DNA of 64,000 bases from Paenibacillus borealis (GTDB taxonomy: Bacteria > Bacillota > Bacilli > Paenibacillales > Paenibacillaceae). The notes under the pieces are model-generated. The model did no database searches and was not told the DNA's origin. It saw only the letters and a list, made by a program, of their open reading frames with translations. Below are positions 17,721-26,669 of the stretch, piece by piece. Location: assembly GCF_000758665.1 (NCBI RefSeq), contig NZ_CP009285.1:2666001-2730000 (forward strand), written 5' to 3'. A program made the translations under genes and the position numbers. Positions within the stretch are counted from its first letter, which is position 1; every line of letters begins with the position of its first letter.

Positions 17721-18722
17721 TTGGCAGGAGAGTTGCCTTTTGAAATGCCTCTGGTAGAAATGCGCAAGAAAATTGCCGAGCTGAAGCAGTTTGGCGAAGA
17801 GAAGGGTATTGATTTCAAAGATGAGGTAGCCCGTCTTGAGGAGCGCTACCACATTCTTGAGAATGAAGTATATTCGGATATTTCTCCGGCCCAGAAGATG
17901 CATCTGGCCCGGCATCACGGCCGTCCGACCTCACTGGATCTGATCGGCCTGATCTTCACGGATTTCATTGAGCTGCACGGCGACCGCCTGTACGGTGATG
18001 ATCTTGCCGTAGTAGGCGGCATCGCCAAGCTGAACGGCCAGCCAGTCACGGTAATCGGACAGCAGCGCGGCAAGGACACGAAGGAGAATATTCTGCGCTT
18101 CTTCGGCAGCGCGCATCCGGAAGGCTTCCGCAAGTCACTGCGTCTGATGAAGCAGGCGGAGAAATTCGGCCGTCCGATCATCACCTTTGTCGATACCAAG
18201 GGAGCTTATCCCGGCAATACGGCAGAGGAACGCGGACAGTCCGAAGCGATCGCCCGGAATTTGTACGAGATGTCTCAGCTGGCCGTACCGGTCATCTGCG
18301 TCATTATCGGCGAAGGCGGCAGCGGCGGCGCCTTGGCCATGGCCGTGGGCAACCGGGTCCTTATGCTGGAGCATGCCATCTACTCGGCGATCTCCCCCAA
18401 CGGGGCGGCTTCCATTCTGTGGAAGGATGCATCCAAGGCGGAGCAGGCGGCGGAAGCGATGAAGATTACGGCGTCGGATCTGCTGGAGATGGAAGTGATT
18501 GAGGAGATCATTCCTGAGCCCAAAGGCGGGGCTCACCGTGATTACGAGGTTACGGCTGAGGCTATCAAAGATGCCATATGGCGTCATTTGCAGGAAATAT
18601 CCGTTATGGATTCGGCAGAACTCAAGGAAGACCGTTATCTTAAATTCCGCAAAATCGGCGAGTTCTCGGAGTCGGTTCTGGAACAGGATGCGGCTGAGGA
18701 AGAAGTGCAGATTGTGGAGTAA
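17721..18722 (+). CDS. accA: Acetyl-CoA carboxylase carboxyltransferase subunit alpha
   Basis: A 333-residue protein that forms the carboxyltransferase with AccD. It has the N-terminal helical segment (FEMPLVEMRKKIAELKQF), ARHHGRPTSLDLIG, RGKDTKENILRFFGSAHPEG and the core FVDTKGAYPGNTAEERGQ and GEGGSGGALAMAVG. The start is TTG 17721, directly after the accD stop, with AAGGGGGA in the end of accD. The C-terminal tail after about residue 310 is acidic. In B. subtilis pfkA comes next; here a terminator and then pyk follow. Confidence 0.95.
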   Translation: MAGELPFEMPLVEMRKKIAELKQFGEEKGIDFKDEVARLEERYHILENEVYSDISPAQKMHLARHHGRPTSLDLIGLIFTDFIELHGDRLYGDDLAVVGGIAKLNGQPVTVIGQQRGKDTKENILRFFGSAHPEGFRKSLRLMKQAEKFGRPIITFVDTKGAYPGNTAEERGQSEAIARNLYEMSQLAVPVICVIIGEGGSGGALAMAVGNRVLMLEHAIYSAISPNGAASILWKDASKAEQAAEAMKITASDLLEMEVIEEIIPEPKGGAHRDYEVTAEAIKDAIWRHLQEISVMDSAELKEDRYLKFRKIGEFSESVLEQDAAEEEVQIVE

Positions 18723-18813
18723 GCGTTATATTTCATTTGCACTTTCTGACATATTCCAGCTTGTTCCTGCCCCAAAGCCGGCCAGGACGGGTTAACCATT
18801 TATTTCCACTGTA

Positions 18814-18848
18814 ATCATCCCGCAAACGTTGCGGGGTGATTTTTATTT
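18814..18848 (+). terminator. Terminator after accDA
   Basis: Arms ATCATCCCGCAA (18814-18825) and TTGCGGGGTGAT (18829-18840, one G-T pair) close a short loop and lead into TTTTATTT. The rest of the 340-bp accA-pyk gap contains no gene. Confidence 0.85.
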
Positions 18849-19062
18849 CGGCGGCGTTCTTATAAAATTCGACTTTAATTTACAGCAAAAGCAGGCACTA
18901 ACATTGATTTTGTGTCCAACTTGCAGTAATATTCATTAGGGCGCAACAAAAGGTACATGTGACTACATGTGATAAAGTTCCTATACAGAGAGCAAGCCTT
19001 ATAGTAGATTTTGTAGTTGGAAAAAGTGAGACAGAGAGAACGAAAAAACGGAGGAAAACCTA

Positions 19063-20487
19063 ATGCGGAAAAGTAAAATTGTATGTACGATCGGACCTGC
19101 AAGTGAATCGTTGGAGAATATCAAAAAATTGATTTTGGCTGGTATGAATGTGGCCCGTCTGAACTTCTCCCACGGCGATTTTGAAGAGCACGGTGCCCGG
19201 ATCAACACGATCCGTCAAGCTTCCAAAGAACTTGGCAAGACTGTTGCCATTCTGCTCGACACCAAAGGACCTGAGATTCGTACTGGTAAGCTGGAAGTAG
19301 AACCGATTGAACTGATTCAGGACGAGTACCTGACATTGACTACGGAAGAAATCCTGGGCGACCAGAACCGTATCTCCATCACGTACAACAACCTTCCTAA
19401 CGATGTTCAGGTTGGATCGACTATCCTGATCGACGACGGCCTTATCGGTCTTACCGTTGTCGACATTCAAGGCACCGAAATCAAGACCCGTATTGTTAAC
19501 GGCGGTACGATCAAGAGCAAGAAGGGCGTTAACGTACCGGGAGTTTCAATCTCCCTGCCGGGTATTACGGAAAAAGACACCAATGATATCGTTTTTGGGA
19601 TCGGACAGGACATCGATTTTATCGCCGCTTCCTTCGTTCGCAAAGCCAGCGACGTTCAGGAAATCCGTGCATTGCTTGAGAAGCACGACGCTTCCCACAT
19701 CCAAATCATCTCCAAGATCGAAAACCAGGAAGGTGTCGATAACCTGGATGAAATTTTGGCAGCTTCCGACGGCCTCATGGTTGCCCGCGGCGACCTTGGC
19801 GTAGAAATCCCTGCTGAAGATGTGCCTCTGGCTCAGAAGCTGATGATTCAGAAATGTAACATCGCCGGCAAACCGGTAATCACAGCTACCCAAATGCTGG
19901 ATTCCATGCAGCGCAACCCGCGTCCTACCCGCGCTGAAGCGAGTGACGTAGCTAACGCTATCTTCGACGGAACAGATGCAATCATGCTGTCCGGTGAAAC
20001 AGCTGCCGGGAAATATCCGGTAGAATCCGTACTCACAATGTCCCGCATTGCTGAGAAAGCTGAATCTGCACTGAACCACCGTGAGATCTTCATGAAGCAG
20101 CAAATTGCTCAAGAAACTACGGTTACTGAAGCGATCAGCCAATCCGTAGCGATTTCCGCTCTGGATCTGAACGCTAAGGCTATCATTTCTTCGACTGTAA
20201 CTGGCCACACTGCACGCGTGGTTTCCAAATACCGTCCTAAATCACAAATCATTGCTGTAACTACCCAGGAAAGAACTATGCGTCAGCTGGCGCTGGTCTG
20301 GGGCGTAACTCCAGTATTCGGCAAAGAAGCTACTTCGACTGACGAATTGCTGGAAACTGCACTTCAAGGCGGTAAAGCTTCCGGTCTCGTGAAAGCAGGC
20401 GATCTTGTAGTAATCACTGCAGGTATCCCGCTTGGCCGTTCCGGTTCCACTAACCTGGTGAAAGTAGACACGATTCCAGCCGACTAG
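19063..20487 (+). CDS. pyk: Pyruvate kinase (short form)
   Basis: A 474-residue pyruvate kinase catalysing PEP plus ADP to pyruvate plus ATP. Visible motifs: [12 protein letters not shown] at the N terminus, [11 protein letters not shown], the B domain between about 70 and 165, [30 protein letters not shown] and [14 protein letters not shown]. The C domain ends with the [14 protein letters not shown] segment. It lacks the extra C-terminal PEP-utilizer-like domain that makes B. subtilis Pyk ~585 residues. ATG 19063 follows CGGAGG at normal distance. The codon use (many AAC, GTA, CTG) appears optimised, as expected for a highly expressed gene. Confidence 0.96.
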   Translation: MRKSKIVCTIGPASESLENIKKLILAGMNVARLNFSHGDFEEHGARINTIRQASKELGKTVAILLDTKGPEIRTGKLEVEPIELIQDEYLTLTTEEILGDQNRISITYNNLPNDVQVGSTILIDDGLIGLTVVDIQGTEIKTRIVNGGTIKSKKGVNVPGVSISLPGITEKDTNDIVFGIGQDIDFIAASFVRKASDVQEIRALLEKHDASHIQIISKIENQEGVDNLDEILAASDGLMVARGDLGVEIPAEDVPLAQKLMIQKCNIAGKPVITATQMLDSMQRNPRPTRAEASDVANAIFDGTDAIMLSGETAAGKYPVESVLTMSRIAEKAESALNHREIFMKQQIAQETTVTEAISQSVAISALDLNAKAIISSTVTGHTARVVSKYRPKSQIIAVTTQERTMRQLALVWGVTPVFGKEATSTDELLETALQGGKASGLVKAGDLVVITAGIPLGRSGSTNLVKVDTIPAD

Positions 20488-20529
20488 GATTTGGAAGAGG
20501 TTCTGCAGCATTAACAGAATACACCTATT

Positions 20530-20567
20530 AGAGCAGTGGCGTTCCCAGCCGCTGCTCTTTTTATTTT
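20530..20567 (+). terminator. Terminator after pyk
   Basis: AGAGCAGTGGC and GCCGCTGCTCT pair around a short loop and precede TTTTTATTTT. Confidence 0.9.
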
Positions 20568-20654
20568 CAGGAAGGCCAAGCGGTTTCCGCTTGCGGGTTG
20601 ATATAAATGGTGCAAATGTATATATTGAATTGAGAGTTTTGAGAAACCTGGCAA

Positions 20655-21398
20655 TCAGGTTCTTGTAAATATAGGGTTTCTGGAGTAAACGGCAGGATGA
20701 CTTTTGCGGTAGATCCGTCTGACCGAGAAGGAATCGCCGCGTGGGCCCGGCAGGGATGGAACGGCCAGCAGCGTTTTATTCTGGACCATAATGCCGCCAT
20801 CGGATACCTTGAGCTTGGGACTGCATCCGTTAACCCGGCAGCAGGTGAATCTGACCAGTGATACCTTGGACAACGGTGCGATATTCTGCCCCACCTGGGG
20901 AGCTTCCATAATCCATTCGGCAGAGGTTTGCGAGCCTTGATAACGCTGAATAGTACGGAAAGCCCAGTTTTTGCTGAGGTTGCGCAGGGTGATGCACCAT
21001 TTGCCGGGACTGAGCTTGACAATTGAAGCGCGCATATGGTCGCCGGGGGATACAGGTAAAGGGATGACAGTCTCGGCTGCGGGCAGAATTTCCCACCAGG
21101 CATAGTACCGGACGGTTCCGTTTACCGATTCATGGCCGGTTCCGGTCTGAATCAGGCTGCTGTTCCGGAAGCCGTCGATGCCGATCCAGGCCGAAGAATA
21201 CGTGGCTTTGACTGTAGGTTTTACATAAGGGACGATCCAGTCGGCCGATATCCGCCGGTACGTGCCTTTTTTGCCCGAGACGGCATAACCGCTCCAGTTG
21301 CTGGATGTCCAGCCGAAGCCTGAACTGACGGCTCTGCCTGAATTGATTTTATCTGTAAGACAGGGCTTGCTGCTTATCAATCTATTGACTTGGCCCAC
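20655..21398 (-). CDS. Peptidase G1 (eqolisin-like glutamic peptidase) family protein
   Basis: A 247-residue protein with the beta-sandwich signature of family G1: SSNWSGYAV (32-40), SADWIVPYV (51-59), SSAWIGIDG (68-76), LIQTGTG (82-88), YYAWWEILPA (98-107), PGDHMRASI (118-126) and SAEWIMEAP (159-167). The fungal catalytic pair Gln/Glu corresponds to Q84 and E161, so it could be an active acid endopeptidase. The start is GTG 21398 after AAGGCGGTGG. No signal peptide or propeptide is visible, which is odd for a family whose fungal members are secreted as precursors. It is monocistronic, convergent with pyk. Confidence 0.82.
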   Translation of the reverse strand: MGQVNRLISSKPCLTDKINSGRAVSSGFGWTSSNWSGYAVSGKKGTYRRISADWIVPYVKPTVKATYSSAWIGIDGFRNSSLIQTGTGHESVNGTVRYYAWWEILPAAETVIPLPVSPGDHMRASIVKLSPGKWCITLRNLSKNWAFRTIQRYQGSQTSAEWIMEAPQVGQNIAPLSKVSLVRFTCCRVNGCSPKLKVSDGGIMVQNKTLLAVPSLPGPRGDSFSVRRIYRKSHPAVYSRNPIFTRT

Positions 21399-21500
21399 TT
21401 GTCCACCGCCTTATAGTAAGTTCTGCTATATTTAATGCAGCAAGAGGCTGTGGAGGTTGGGTATTCCGCTAAAAAGGAAGAGAGAGGACTTATAACTCCA

Positions 21501-22682
21501 ATGGAAAAAATAACGAAGCTGCGCGGGTTTTATCTATTTCTGGGACTCGCCGGGGGCTCCTTCGGCTCTTATTTGTCGTTGCTGCTGAAATCGAACGGAC
21601 TTGATGTCAGCCAGATCGGCATGCTGATGGCTACGGGAACGCTGATCGCGATCTGTGTCCAGCCCTTATGGGGGATGATCTCCGACAGATACAACCAGGC
21701 GCGGCTGGTGCTTATACTGAGTGTGGCTGTTCCGGCGCTGTTTGCTGTGCTGTACAGGTCGGAGTATTTCATCGTGCTGATGCTGGTGTACACGGTATCG
21801 ACGATCTTCTCCTCCACACAGGCTCCTATTGCCGACTCTTACGCCATAGCAGCGGCGAACAGAGCCGGATCGACTTACGGCAGCATCCGGATGATGATGA
21901 GCATAGGAGCCGCTGTAGGAGCCATTGCCGGGGGGCAGTATGTTTCTAAATTCTCGGTATCCACGATCTGGCTGCCGTTTCTGCTGCTGAATGCTGTTGC
22001 GGTGGCTATCGCCCTGACCCTGCCGAAGCAGGCGGAAGAGAATCATATGATGAGCCAGTCCTTCTCCCAGGGAGTCAAAAAATTGCTCGCCAACCGGATA
22101 TTCCTCGCCTTTCTGGGCGGGAGCTTTCTGGTGAACCAGACGATGACGGCGTTTGGTACTTATTTCGTCCTGGCCTTCCAGTCGGTCGGCGGATCGACCA
22201 GCTATGCGGGTATCGCCTTGTTTCTGGCATCGATCACTAACGTACCTTCCATGTTCTTTGCCTCCAAGGTTATCCGCAGGCTGGGTATGGAGCGGACGCT
22301 GCTGCTGGGTGCGCTGATCTATGTGCTGCGCTGGGGAATTCAGGTGGCCTTCCCGTATCCATCGGTCATGATTGGAGTACAGGTGCTGCATGGCCTTTCC
22401 TTCGGTTTCTTTTACATTGCTGCTGTTGAATATGTATCGAAGATTACCTCTGCGGAGATGCAGGCCACGGGACAAAGTGTATTTAACATCGTGTTCTCCG
22501 GATTTGCCGGTATTCTGGGCAATCTGCTGAACGGAATGCTGCTGAATCAGGGCGGGGTCGGCCTCATGAATCTGTCCTGTATGCTGAGTGCGGCGGCAGG
22601 TGCGGCGCTGCTGTTCTATGTCGCCCGAAGCTCGCGCAGCAAGCTGCCGCTGAAGGCCTCTTCAGGCGGGGTCAGCGCTTAG
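21501..22682 (+). CDS. MFS transporter, LacY/NupG-like
   Basis: A 393-residue membrane protein. ATG 21501 is chosen because the longer in-frame start at 21435 has no ribosome binding site. About twelve hydrophobic segments occur, with a typical MFS motif between helices 2 and 3 (GMISDRYNQARLVL), the STYGSIRMMMSIGAAVGAIAGG segment in helix 5 (broken by small residues) and a second DR/RR-like loop (SKVIRRLGMERTLLLG). The pattern fits the MFS_1-like branch that includes sugar and nucleoside proton symporters. The substrate cannot be inferred. The next gene begins 34 bp downstream and may share the transcript. Confidence 0.85.
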   Translation: MEKITKLRGFYLFLGLAGGSFGSYLSLLLKSNGLDVSQIGMLMATGTLIAICVQPLWGMISDRYNQARLVLILSVAVPALFAVLYRSEYFIVLMLVYTVSTIFSSTQAPIADSYAIAAANRAGSTYGSIRMMMSIGAAVGAIAGGQYVSKFSVSTIWLPFLLLNAVAVAIALTLPKQAEENHMMSQSFSQGVKKLLANRIFLAFLGGSFLVNQTMTAFGTYFVLAFQSVGGSTSYAGIALFLASITNVPSMFFASKVIRRLGMERTLLLGALIYVLRWGIQVAFPYPSVMIGVQVLHGLSFGFFYIAAVEYVSKITSAEMQATGQSVFNIVFSGFAGILGNLLNGMLLNQGGVGLMNLSCMLSAAAGAALLFYVARSSRSKLPLKASSGGVSA

Positions 22683-22715
22683 CACCCCCCTGTCATTACA
22701 GAAAGGAGCATGAAT

Positions 22716-23255
22716 ATGAAATCACACAATCCGGGGTGGGCCAGCCGCTGGCATGAAACTTCATTTCGTGTGCGTTATCAGGAAACTGATCAGATGGGTG
22801 TGGTCTATCACGCCAATTATTTGACCTGGTTTGAGAGCGGGCGCACGGAGATGTTCCGCGGACTGGGCTTTGCTTACCGGACACTGGAGAGCCTTGGGCT
22901 GTTATTGCCTGTGACCTCTGCAGATTTGCAATTTAAAAGCCCGGCGCGATATGATGATCTTATTGCCGTGTATGCAAGGTTAACAACCTTCTCGGCTCTG
23001 AGGGTTGTCTATGAATATGAAATCCGCCGTGTGGCAGAAGAGCACGGGGTAGGCGGGGCGTCCGGAGCTTCCGGGACCCGTAAGGCGTTTCCGGCGGCCA
23101 GTGAACCTCTTCCCGGCGAGCTGCTGGTCAGCGGCACGACGAGCCATGTCTGGCTGAACAAGGAATGGAAGCCTGTGCGTATCGACAGGGCGCAGCCTGA
23201 GCTGTTCCGCGCTATCACTACGGCGCTTAAGGAAGAAGAAGGAGGAGCAGTATGA
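22716..23255 (+). CDS. YbgC/YneP-like acyl-CoA thioesterase (hotdog fold)
   Basis: A 179-residue hotdog protein from ATG 22716, seven bases after AAGGAG; ATG 22710 would be too close. The signature RVRYQETDQMGVVYHANYLTWFE (about 17-39, split by the catalytic Asp in ETDQMG and the His-Ala-Asn that follows) is that of YbgC/4-hydroxybenzoyl-CoA-like thioesterases. A Gly/Ala/Pro-rich insertion (about 111-136) separates the last strands and makes it ~40 residues longer than usual. Its stop overlaps fxsA by 4 bp (ATGA). The natural acyl-CoA substrate is unknown. Confidence 0.86.
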   Translation: MKSHNPGWASRWHETSFRVRYQETDQMGVVYHANYLTWFESGRTEMFRGLGFAYRTLESLGLLLPVTSADLQFKSPARYDDLIAVYARLTTFSALRVVYEYEIRRVAEEHGVGGASGASGTRKAFPAASEPLPGELLVSGTTSHVWLNKEWKPVRIDRAQPELFRAITTALKEEEGGAV

Positions 23256-23650
23256 TCAGGAACAAATGGCTGTGGGCTGCATTATTCGCTGTCCCGGCTG
23301 TGGAATTATTCGGTTTCATCTATGTCTCAAGTTTTCTTGGAGCGCCCAAGACCCTGCTGATCATGCTGGCCACCTCGGTCATCGGTCTGTTAATGATGCG
23401 GTTTGAGGGCAAAAAAGTGCTGCAGGACAGCAGAACCCATATGCAGGAAGGACGGGTGCCCGGACGGACCATGCTGGACGGCCTATGTATCTTTTTCGGC
23501 GGACTGCTGCTGATCCTGCCGGGCTTCGTCACGGATATAATCGGCTTCACCCTGGTGTTCCCGCTGACCCGGCCGCTGTACCGGGTTTTTCTGCTGAAGT
23601 GGATAGAGAAGAAGATGAAAAACGGCACTTTTACCTTCTACCGCAGGTAG
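23252..23650 (+). CDS. fxsA: FxsA-family membrane protein
   Basis: A 132-residue protein with three or four hydrophobic segments and the FxsA hallmarks: E-x-F-G-F-I-Y in the first helix, GLLMMRFEGKKVLQD and the FGGLLLILPGFVTDIIGF segment with its Pro-Gly-Phe-x-Thr-Asp core. The C terminus is basic. FxsA in E. coli is linked to exclusion of phage T7 by F-plasmid PifA; its normal role is unknown. It overlaps the thioesterase gene by 4 bp and is followed by a terminator. B. subtilis keeps its homolog in the same place next to ytvI. Confidence 0.92.
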   Translation: MIRNKWLWAALFAVPAVELFGFIYVSSFLGAPKTLLIMLATSVIGLLMMRFEGKKVLQDSRTHMQEGRVPGRTMLDGLCIFFGGLLLILPGFVTDIIGFTLVFPLTRPLYRVFLLKWIEKKMKNGTFTFYRR

Positions 23651-23674
23651 AGCAGGAAGCGCCGCCAATTTTGT

Positions 23675-23715
23675 AAAAAGCGTTCGGCTGCGTGGTGATG
23701 CGGCTGAACGCTTTT
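23675..23715 (+). terminator. Terminator after fxsA
   Basis: AAAAGCGTTC(G/A)GC(T/C)GC arms pair around a small loop; the right arm ends in CTTTT. Confidence 0.85.
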
Positions 23716-23796
23716 CTACTTGCAGCCGAAACGGATGTAGCGAAATGTTAAAGATTATGCAGGGGTATGCGGTGGGAAATGCGATGAACAAGGAAC

Positions 23797-23922
23797 GGGC
23801 CCGATGTATGCGAGAAACTGAATACAATGTGCGGCGGATAGAGCAAACGGGCCTAATGTATGCGAAAAACCGAATACAATGTGCGGCCGATAGCGTAAAC
23901 GGGTCTAATGTATGCGAAGGCC
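23797..23922. repeat. 52-bp tandem repeat, 2.5 copies
   Basis: Units start at 23797, 23849 and 23901 and read GGGCCTAATGTATGCGA, then AATACAATGTGCGG and GATAG. The third unit breaks off 12 bp before the ytvI stop. It lies in the convergent fxsA-ytvI gap. Confidence 0.8.
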
Positions 23923-23934
23923 GCCATTTCAGAG

Positions 23935-25038
23935 TTAATGCAGCCGGCCGCTCAGGATATAGCTGCGCAGTGCGCGGAACACACCGGCGCGGCCGAACGC
24001 ATCCAGAATGACGAGCAGCACCGGGCCGAGCAGGAGGCCCAGCATGCCGAACAGCTGAAGCCCGGCGAACATGCCGATCAGCATGGCGAGCGGGTCCAGC
24101 CCGATGCTGCTGGCGAGCACCTTGGGCTCAAGCACCTGGCGGGTGATCAGAATGATTCCGTACAGCACCAGCAGGCCGGCCGCCAGGGCCAGGTTCCCGG
24201 TCATGTAGGAATACAGCGCCCAGGGGAGGATCACGATGCCGACACCGAGATAAGGCACCAGATCGACAATGCCGATGGTCAGGCCAATGGCAAATGCTGA
24301 GTCTACACCCAGCAGGAGCAGGCCGATGATTACGATCACGGCTGTCACCGAGATCAATACCAGCTGGGCACGGAGGTAGCCGAACAGCGCCTTGCGCAGA
24401 TCCTTCCAGATCTCCGAGACCGGCCGCAGCAGCGGAGCAGGGAGGAGGGAGATCAGCTTGGCGTTATGACGTTCCCAGCCGGTGCTGAGGAAGAACGCGG
24501 CCAGCACGATCACGATCAGAATGGTGCCGAGGCTCGGCAGCGAGGAGATCAGCCCCAGAATCATGTTGAAGAACCCGGTGATCAGCTGGGTCATGGCATG
24601 GCCCACGGTTTCGGTGGTTCTGCTGATATTGCTGTCAATGGTGGCATGATAACCCGGATTGTCGTGGTAAAACTGGTTGATCTGGTTAATAATATTCTGA
24701 ATGCTGGCATTGCGGCTAACCCTCAGCAGCAGCTCACGCCATTGGTCTGTATGGAGGTCGAAGGTCTGGAGCAGCACAATGAGCTCCTTCACCAGCCGGG
24801 TAATCAGCGCGGTCAGCACAAGGCCGGTACCCCCAATATAAAAGAGCAGTGAGAGGACAACCGCCAGCCAGCCGGGCAGCTTCATCCCCTTCAGGATCAG
24901 CACCAGCGGATGTATAAGGTAAGCCAGCAGCCAGGCCAGCAGCAGGGGATAGAGGAGCGGCAGCAGTACATATACAGCCAGCAGGATCACAGCGGCAGCA
25001 AGCACGACCCACAGGCCGCGCAGCACTCTTTTGAGCAC
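23935..25038 (-). CDS. ytvI: AI-2E family transporter, sporulation protein YtvI-like
   Basis: A 367-residue membrane protein with about eight hydrophobic segments in the AI-2E/PerM pattern: two N-terminal helices, a long soluble helical region (about 75-150 with LLQTFDLHTDQWRELLLRV), and the C-terminal core with IGLTIGIVDLVPYLGVGI and VLEPKVLASSIGLDPLAMLI. Gene position between fxsA and citZ matches ytvI of Bacillus, which is used at sporulation. The start is GTG 25038; the nearest good AGGAGG lies ~18 bases upstream, so the true start could be slightly different. Transported substrate is unknown. Confidence 0.85.
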   Translation of the reverse strand: MLKRVLRGLWVVLAAAVILLAVYVLLPLLYPLLLAWLLAYLIHPLVLILKGMKLPGWLAVVLSLLFYIGGTGLVLTALITRLVKELIVLLQTFDLHTDQWRELLLRVSRNASIQNIINQINQFYHDNPGYHATIDSNISRTTETVGHAMTQLITGFFNMILGLISSLPSLGTILIVIVLAAFFLSTGWERHNAKLISLLPAPLLRPVSEIWKDLRKALFGYLRAQLVLISVTAVIVIIGLLLLGVDSAFAIGLTIGIVDLVPYLGVGIVILPWALYSYMTGNLALAAGLLVLYGIILITRQVLEPKVLASSIGLDPLAMLIGMFAGLQLFGMLGLLLGPVLLVILDAFGRAGVFRALRSYILSGRLH

Positions 25039-25261
25039 AAGTGTATCGATATCCGGTTCCTCCTACTCTAACGGGTGTGTAAGGAATAACTGCTCGTCTT
25101 ATGTATATTCATAGAGCATATGAAAAGACTAGCGGGGACGGAAAAGGGCAGAATGGAGGCGGCTCCCTAACCTGAAAGCGCAATCATGAAACAGGTTTTT
25201 CATTAGTTTTTTTCTATCTCTCCGATAAAATCATTTGATCCGCTGCAAAGCTCCCACGTTG

Positions 25262-25290
25262 TTCACATAACCGTCAAAATCCGGTATGAT
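25262..25290 (+). promoter_or_regulatory. Promoter upstream of citZ
   Basis: TTCACA (25262-25267), a 17-bp spacer and TATGAT (25285-25290). It would give a ~145-nt leader before citZ. The remainder of 25039-25441 shows no gene. Confidence 0.65.
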
Positions 25291-25376
25291 AATTACAGGT
25301 TAAACAGCAGAAATATAGTTGCAATCTTTAGGGCCATGTCCTGACGCCTTTTGCGGAGAATTAAAATACTTAAAAA

Positions 25377-25390
25377 TGTAAATGTTTTCA
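25377..25390 (+). promoter_or_regulatory. Candidate CcpA cre site in the citZ leader
   Basis: TGTAAATGTTTTCA resembles the cre consensus TGWAANCGNTNNCW with one change in the central CG. It lies between the promoter and the start codon, where CcpA could block elongation. CcpA repression of citZ is known in B. subtilis; the site here is inferred. Confidence 0.45.
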
Positions 25391-25441
25391 TGAGGTTTGA
25401 AACGGCATTATATACCCCTGTTGGCAAAGGAGAGAGATACT

Positions 25442-26554
25442 ATGACAGCTACTAAAGGACTTGAAGGCATCGTTGCAACAACCTCATCGATTAGCTCCAT
25501 TGTGGATGGAGTGCTCACTTACCGCGGTTATGATATTGATGATCTGGCGGATAATGCGACCTTTGAGGAGACCGCTTATTTGCTGTGGTTCGGCAATCTG
25601 CCGACAGTACCGGAGCTTGAAGCGCTGCGCCGCGACCTCAGCTCATTCGCCCAGATCCCGGATCAGGTGCTCGCCCAGATGAAGCTGTATCCGAAAGAAG
25701 CCAACACGATGGCGGCACTGCGTTCCGCCGTATCCGCTCTGGCGCTCTACGATGAGGCTGCGGATGATATGAGCCGTGAAGCGAATCAGATCAAAGCCGT
25801 GAAGCTTCAGGCGCAGATTCCGACGGTGGTCGCCGCACTGGCACGCATCCGCAAGGGGCTTGAGCCGGTAGCGCCCAAAGAAGGCCTGACCATCGCTGAG
25901 AACTTCCTCTACATGCTGTGGGGAGAACAGCCGGATATCGTATCCGTCAAGGCGCTGGATACAGCCCTCGTGCTGCATGCGGACCATGAGCTGAATGCTT
26001 CCACTTTTGCCGGACGGGTGACTGTGGCTACACTGTCTGATATCTATTCCGGAGTTACTTCGGCTATTGGCGCGCTTAAGGGGCCGCTGCATGGCGGGGC
26101 GAATGAAGCTGTGATGAAGATGCTGGAGGAGATAGGCACGCTTGATGCTGTTGAGCCTTATGTCCAAGCCAAGCTGGAACGCCGTGAGAAGATCATGGGC
26201 TTCGGACACCGTGTATACAAGAATGGCGATCCGCGGGCCAAACATCTGATGAAAATGTCCTATGAGCTGGGCACGATGAAGAATGATACGACGCTCTATG
26301 ACATGTCGGTCAAGGTTGAAGAGCTGATTACGGGTCAAAAAGGGCTCAAACCGAATGTCGACTTCTACTCGGCATCCGTCTATACACAGCTGGGGATTGA
26401 ACGTGAGCTGTTCACTCCGATCTTCGCGATCAGCCGGACCTCGGGCTGGACTGCGCATATTCTGGAACAGTATGAAGACAACCGGATTATCCGGCCGCGT
26501 GCGGAATATACCGGCATGTCCGACATGAAATACGTCCCTGTAGACGAACGGTAA
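25442..26554 (+). CDS. citZ: Citrate synthase
   Basis: A 370-residue citrate synthase condensing oxaloacetate and acetyl-CoA. I place the start at ATG 25442 (MTATKG), directly after AAAGGAGAGAG, not at 25397. Key parts: GLEGIVATTSSISSIVDG, YRGYDIDDLA, LHADHELNASTF with the first active-site His, LKGPLHGGANEAV with the second, FGHRVYKNGDPRAK, and NVDFYSASVY with the catalytic Asp. Size fits the Gram-positive short type II-like enzymes. A GCGGCCC/GGGCCGC hairpin follows the stop without a T run. icd follows after 115 bp and then mdh, the same order as in B. subtilis. Confidence 0.96.
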   Translation: MTATKGLEGIVATTSSISSIVDGVLTYRGYDIDDLADNATFEETAYLLWFGNLPTVPELEALRRDLSSFAQIPDQVLAQMKLYPKEANTMAALRSAVSALALYDEAADDMSREANQIKAVKLQAQIPTVVAALARIRKGLEPVAPKEGLTIAENFLYMLWGEQPDIVSVKALDTALVLHADHELNASTFAGRVTVATLSDIYSGVTSAIGALKGPLHGGANEAVMKMLEEIGTLDAVEPYVQAKLERREKIMGFGHRVYKNGDPRAKHLMKMSYELGTMKNDTTLYDMSVKVEELITGQKGLKPNVDFYSASVYTQLGIERELFTPIFAISRTSGWTAHILEQYEDNRIIRPRAEYTGMSDMKYVPVDER

Positions 26555-26669
26555 CAAGGCGGCCCCTTGCGGGCCGCTCCACCCCTTTAGTACAATGAAC
26601 TATAATATATGCAGCAACTGCTTATTGATTATTGCTTGTACATCATACTTTTAGGAGGAATTCCCACTA

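Noticed and set aside
19000..19005. TATAGT as -10 of a pyk promoter
   Set aside because: No acceptable -35 hexamer at 16-18 bp; not strong enough to list.
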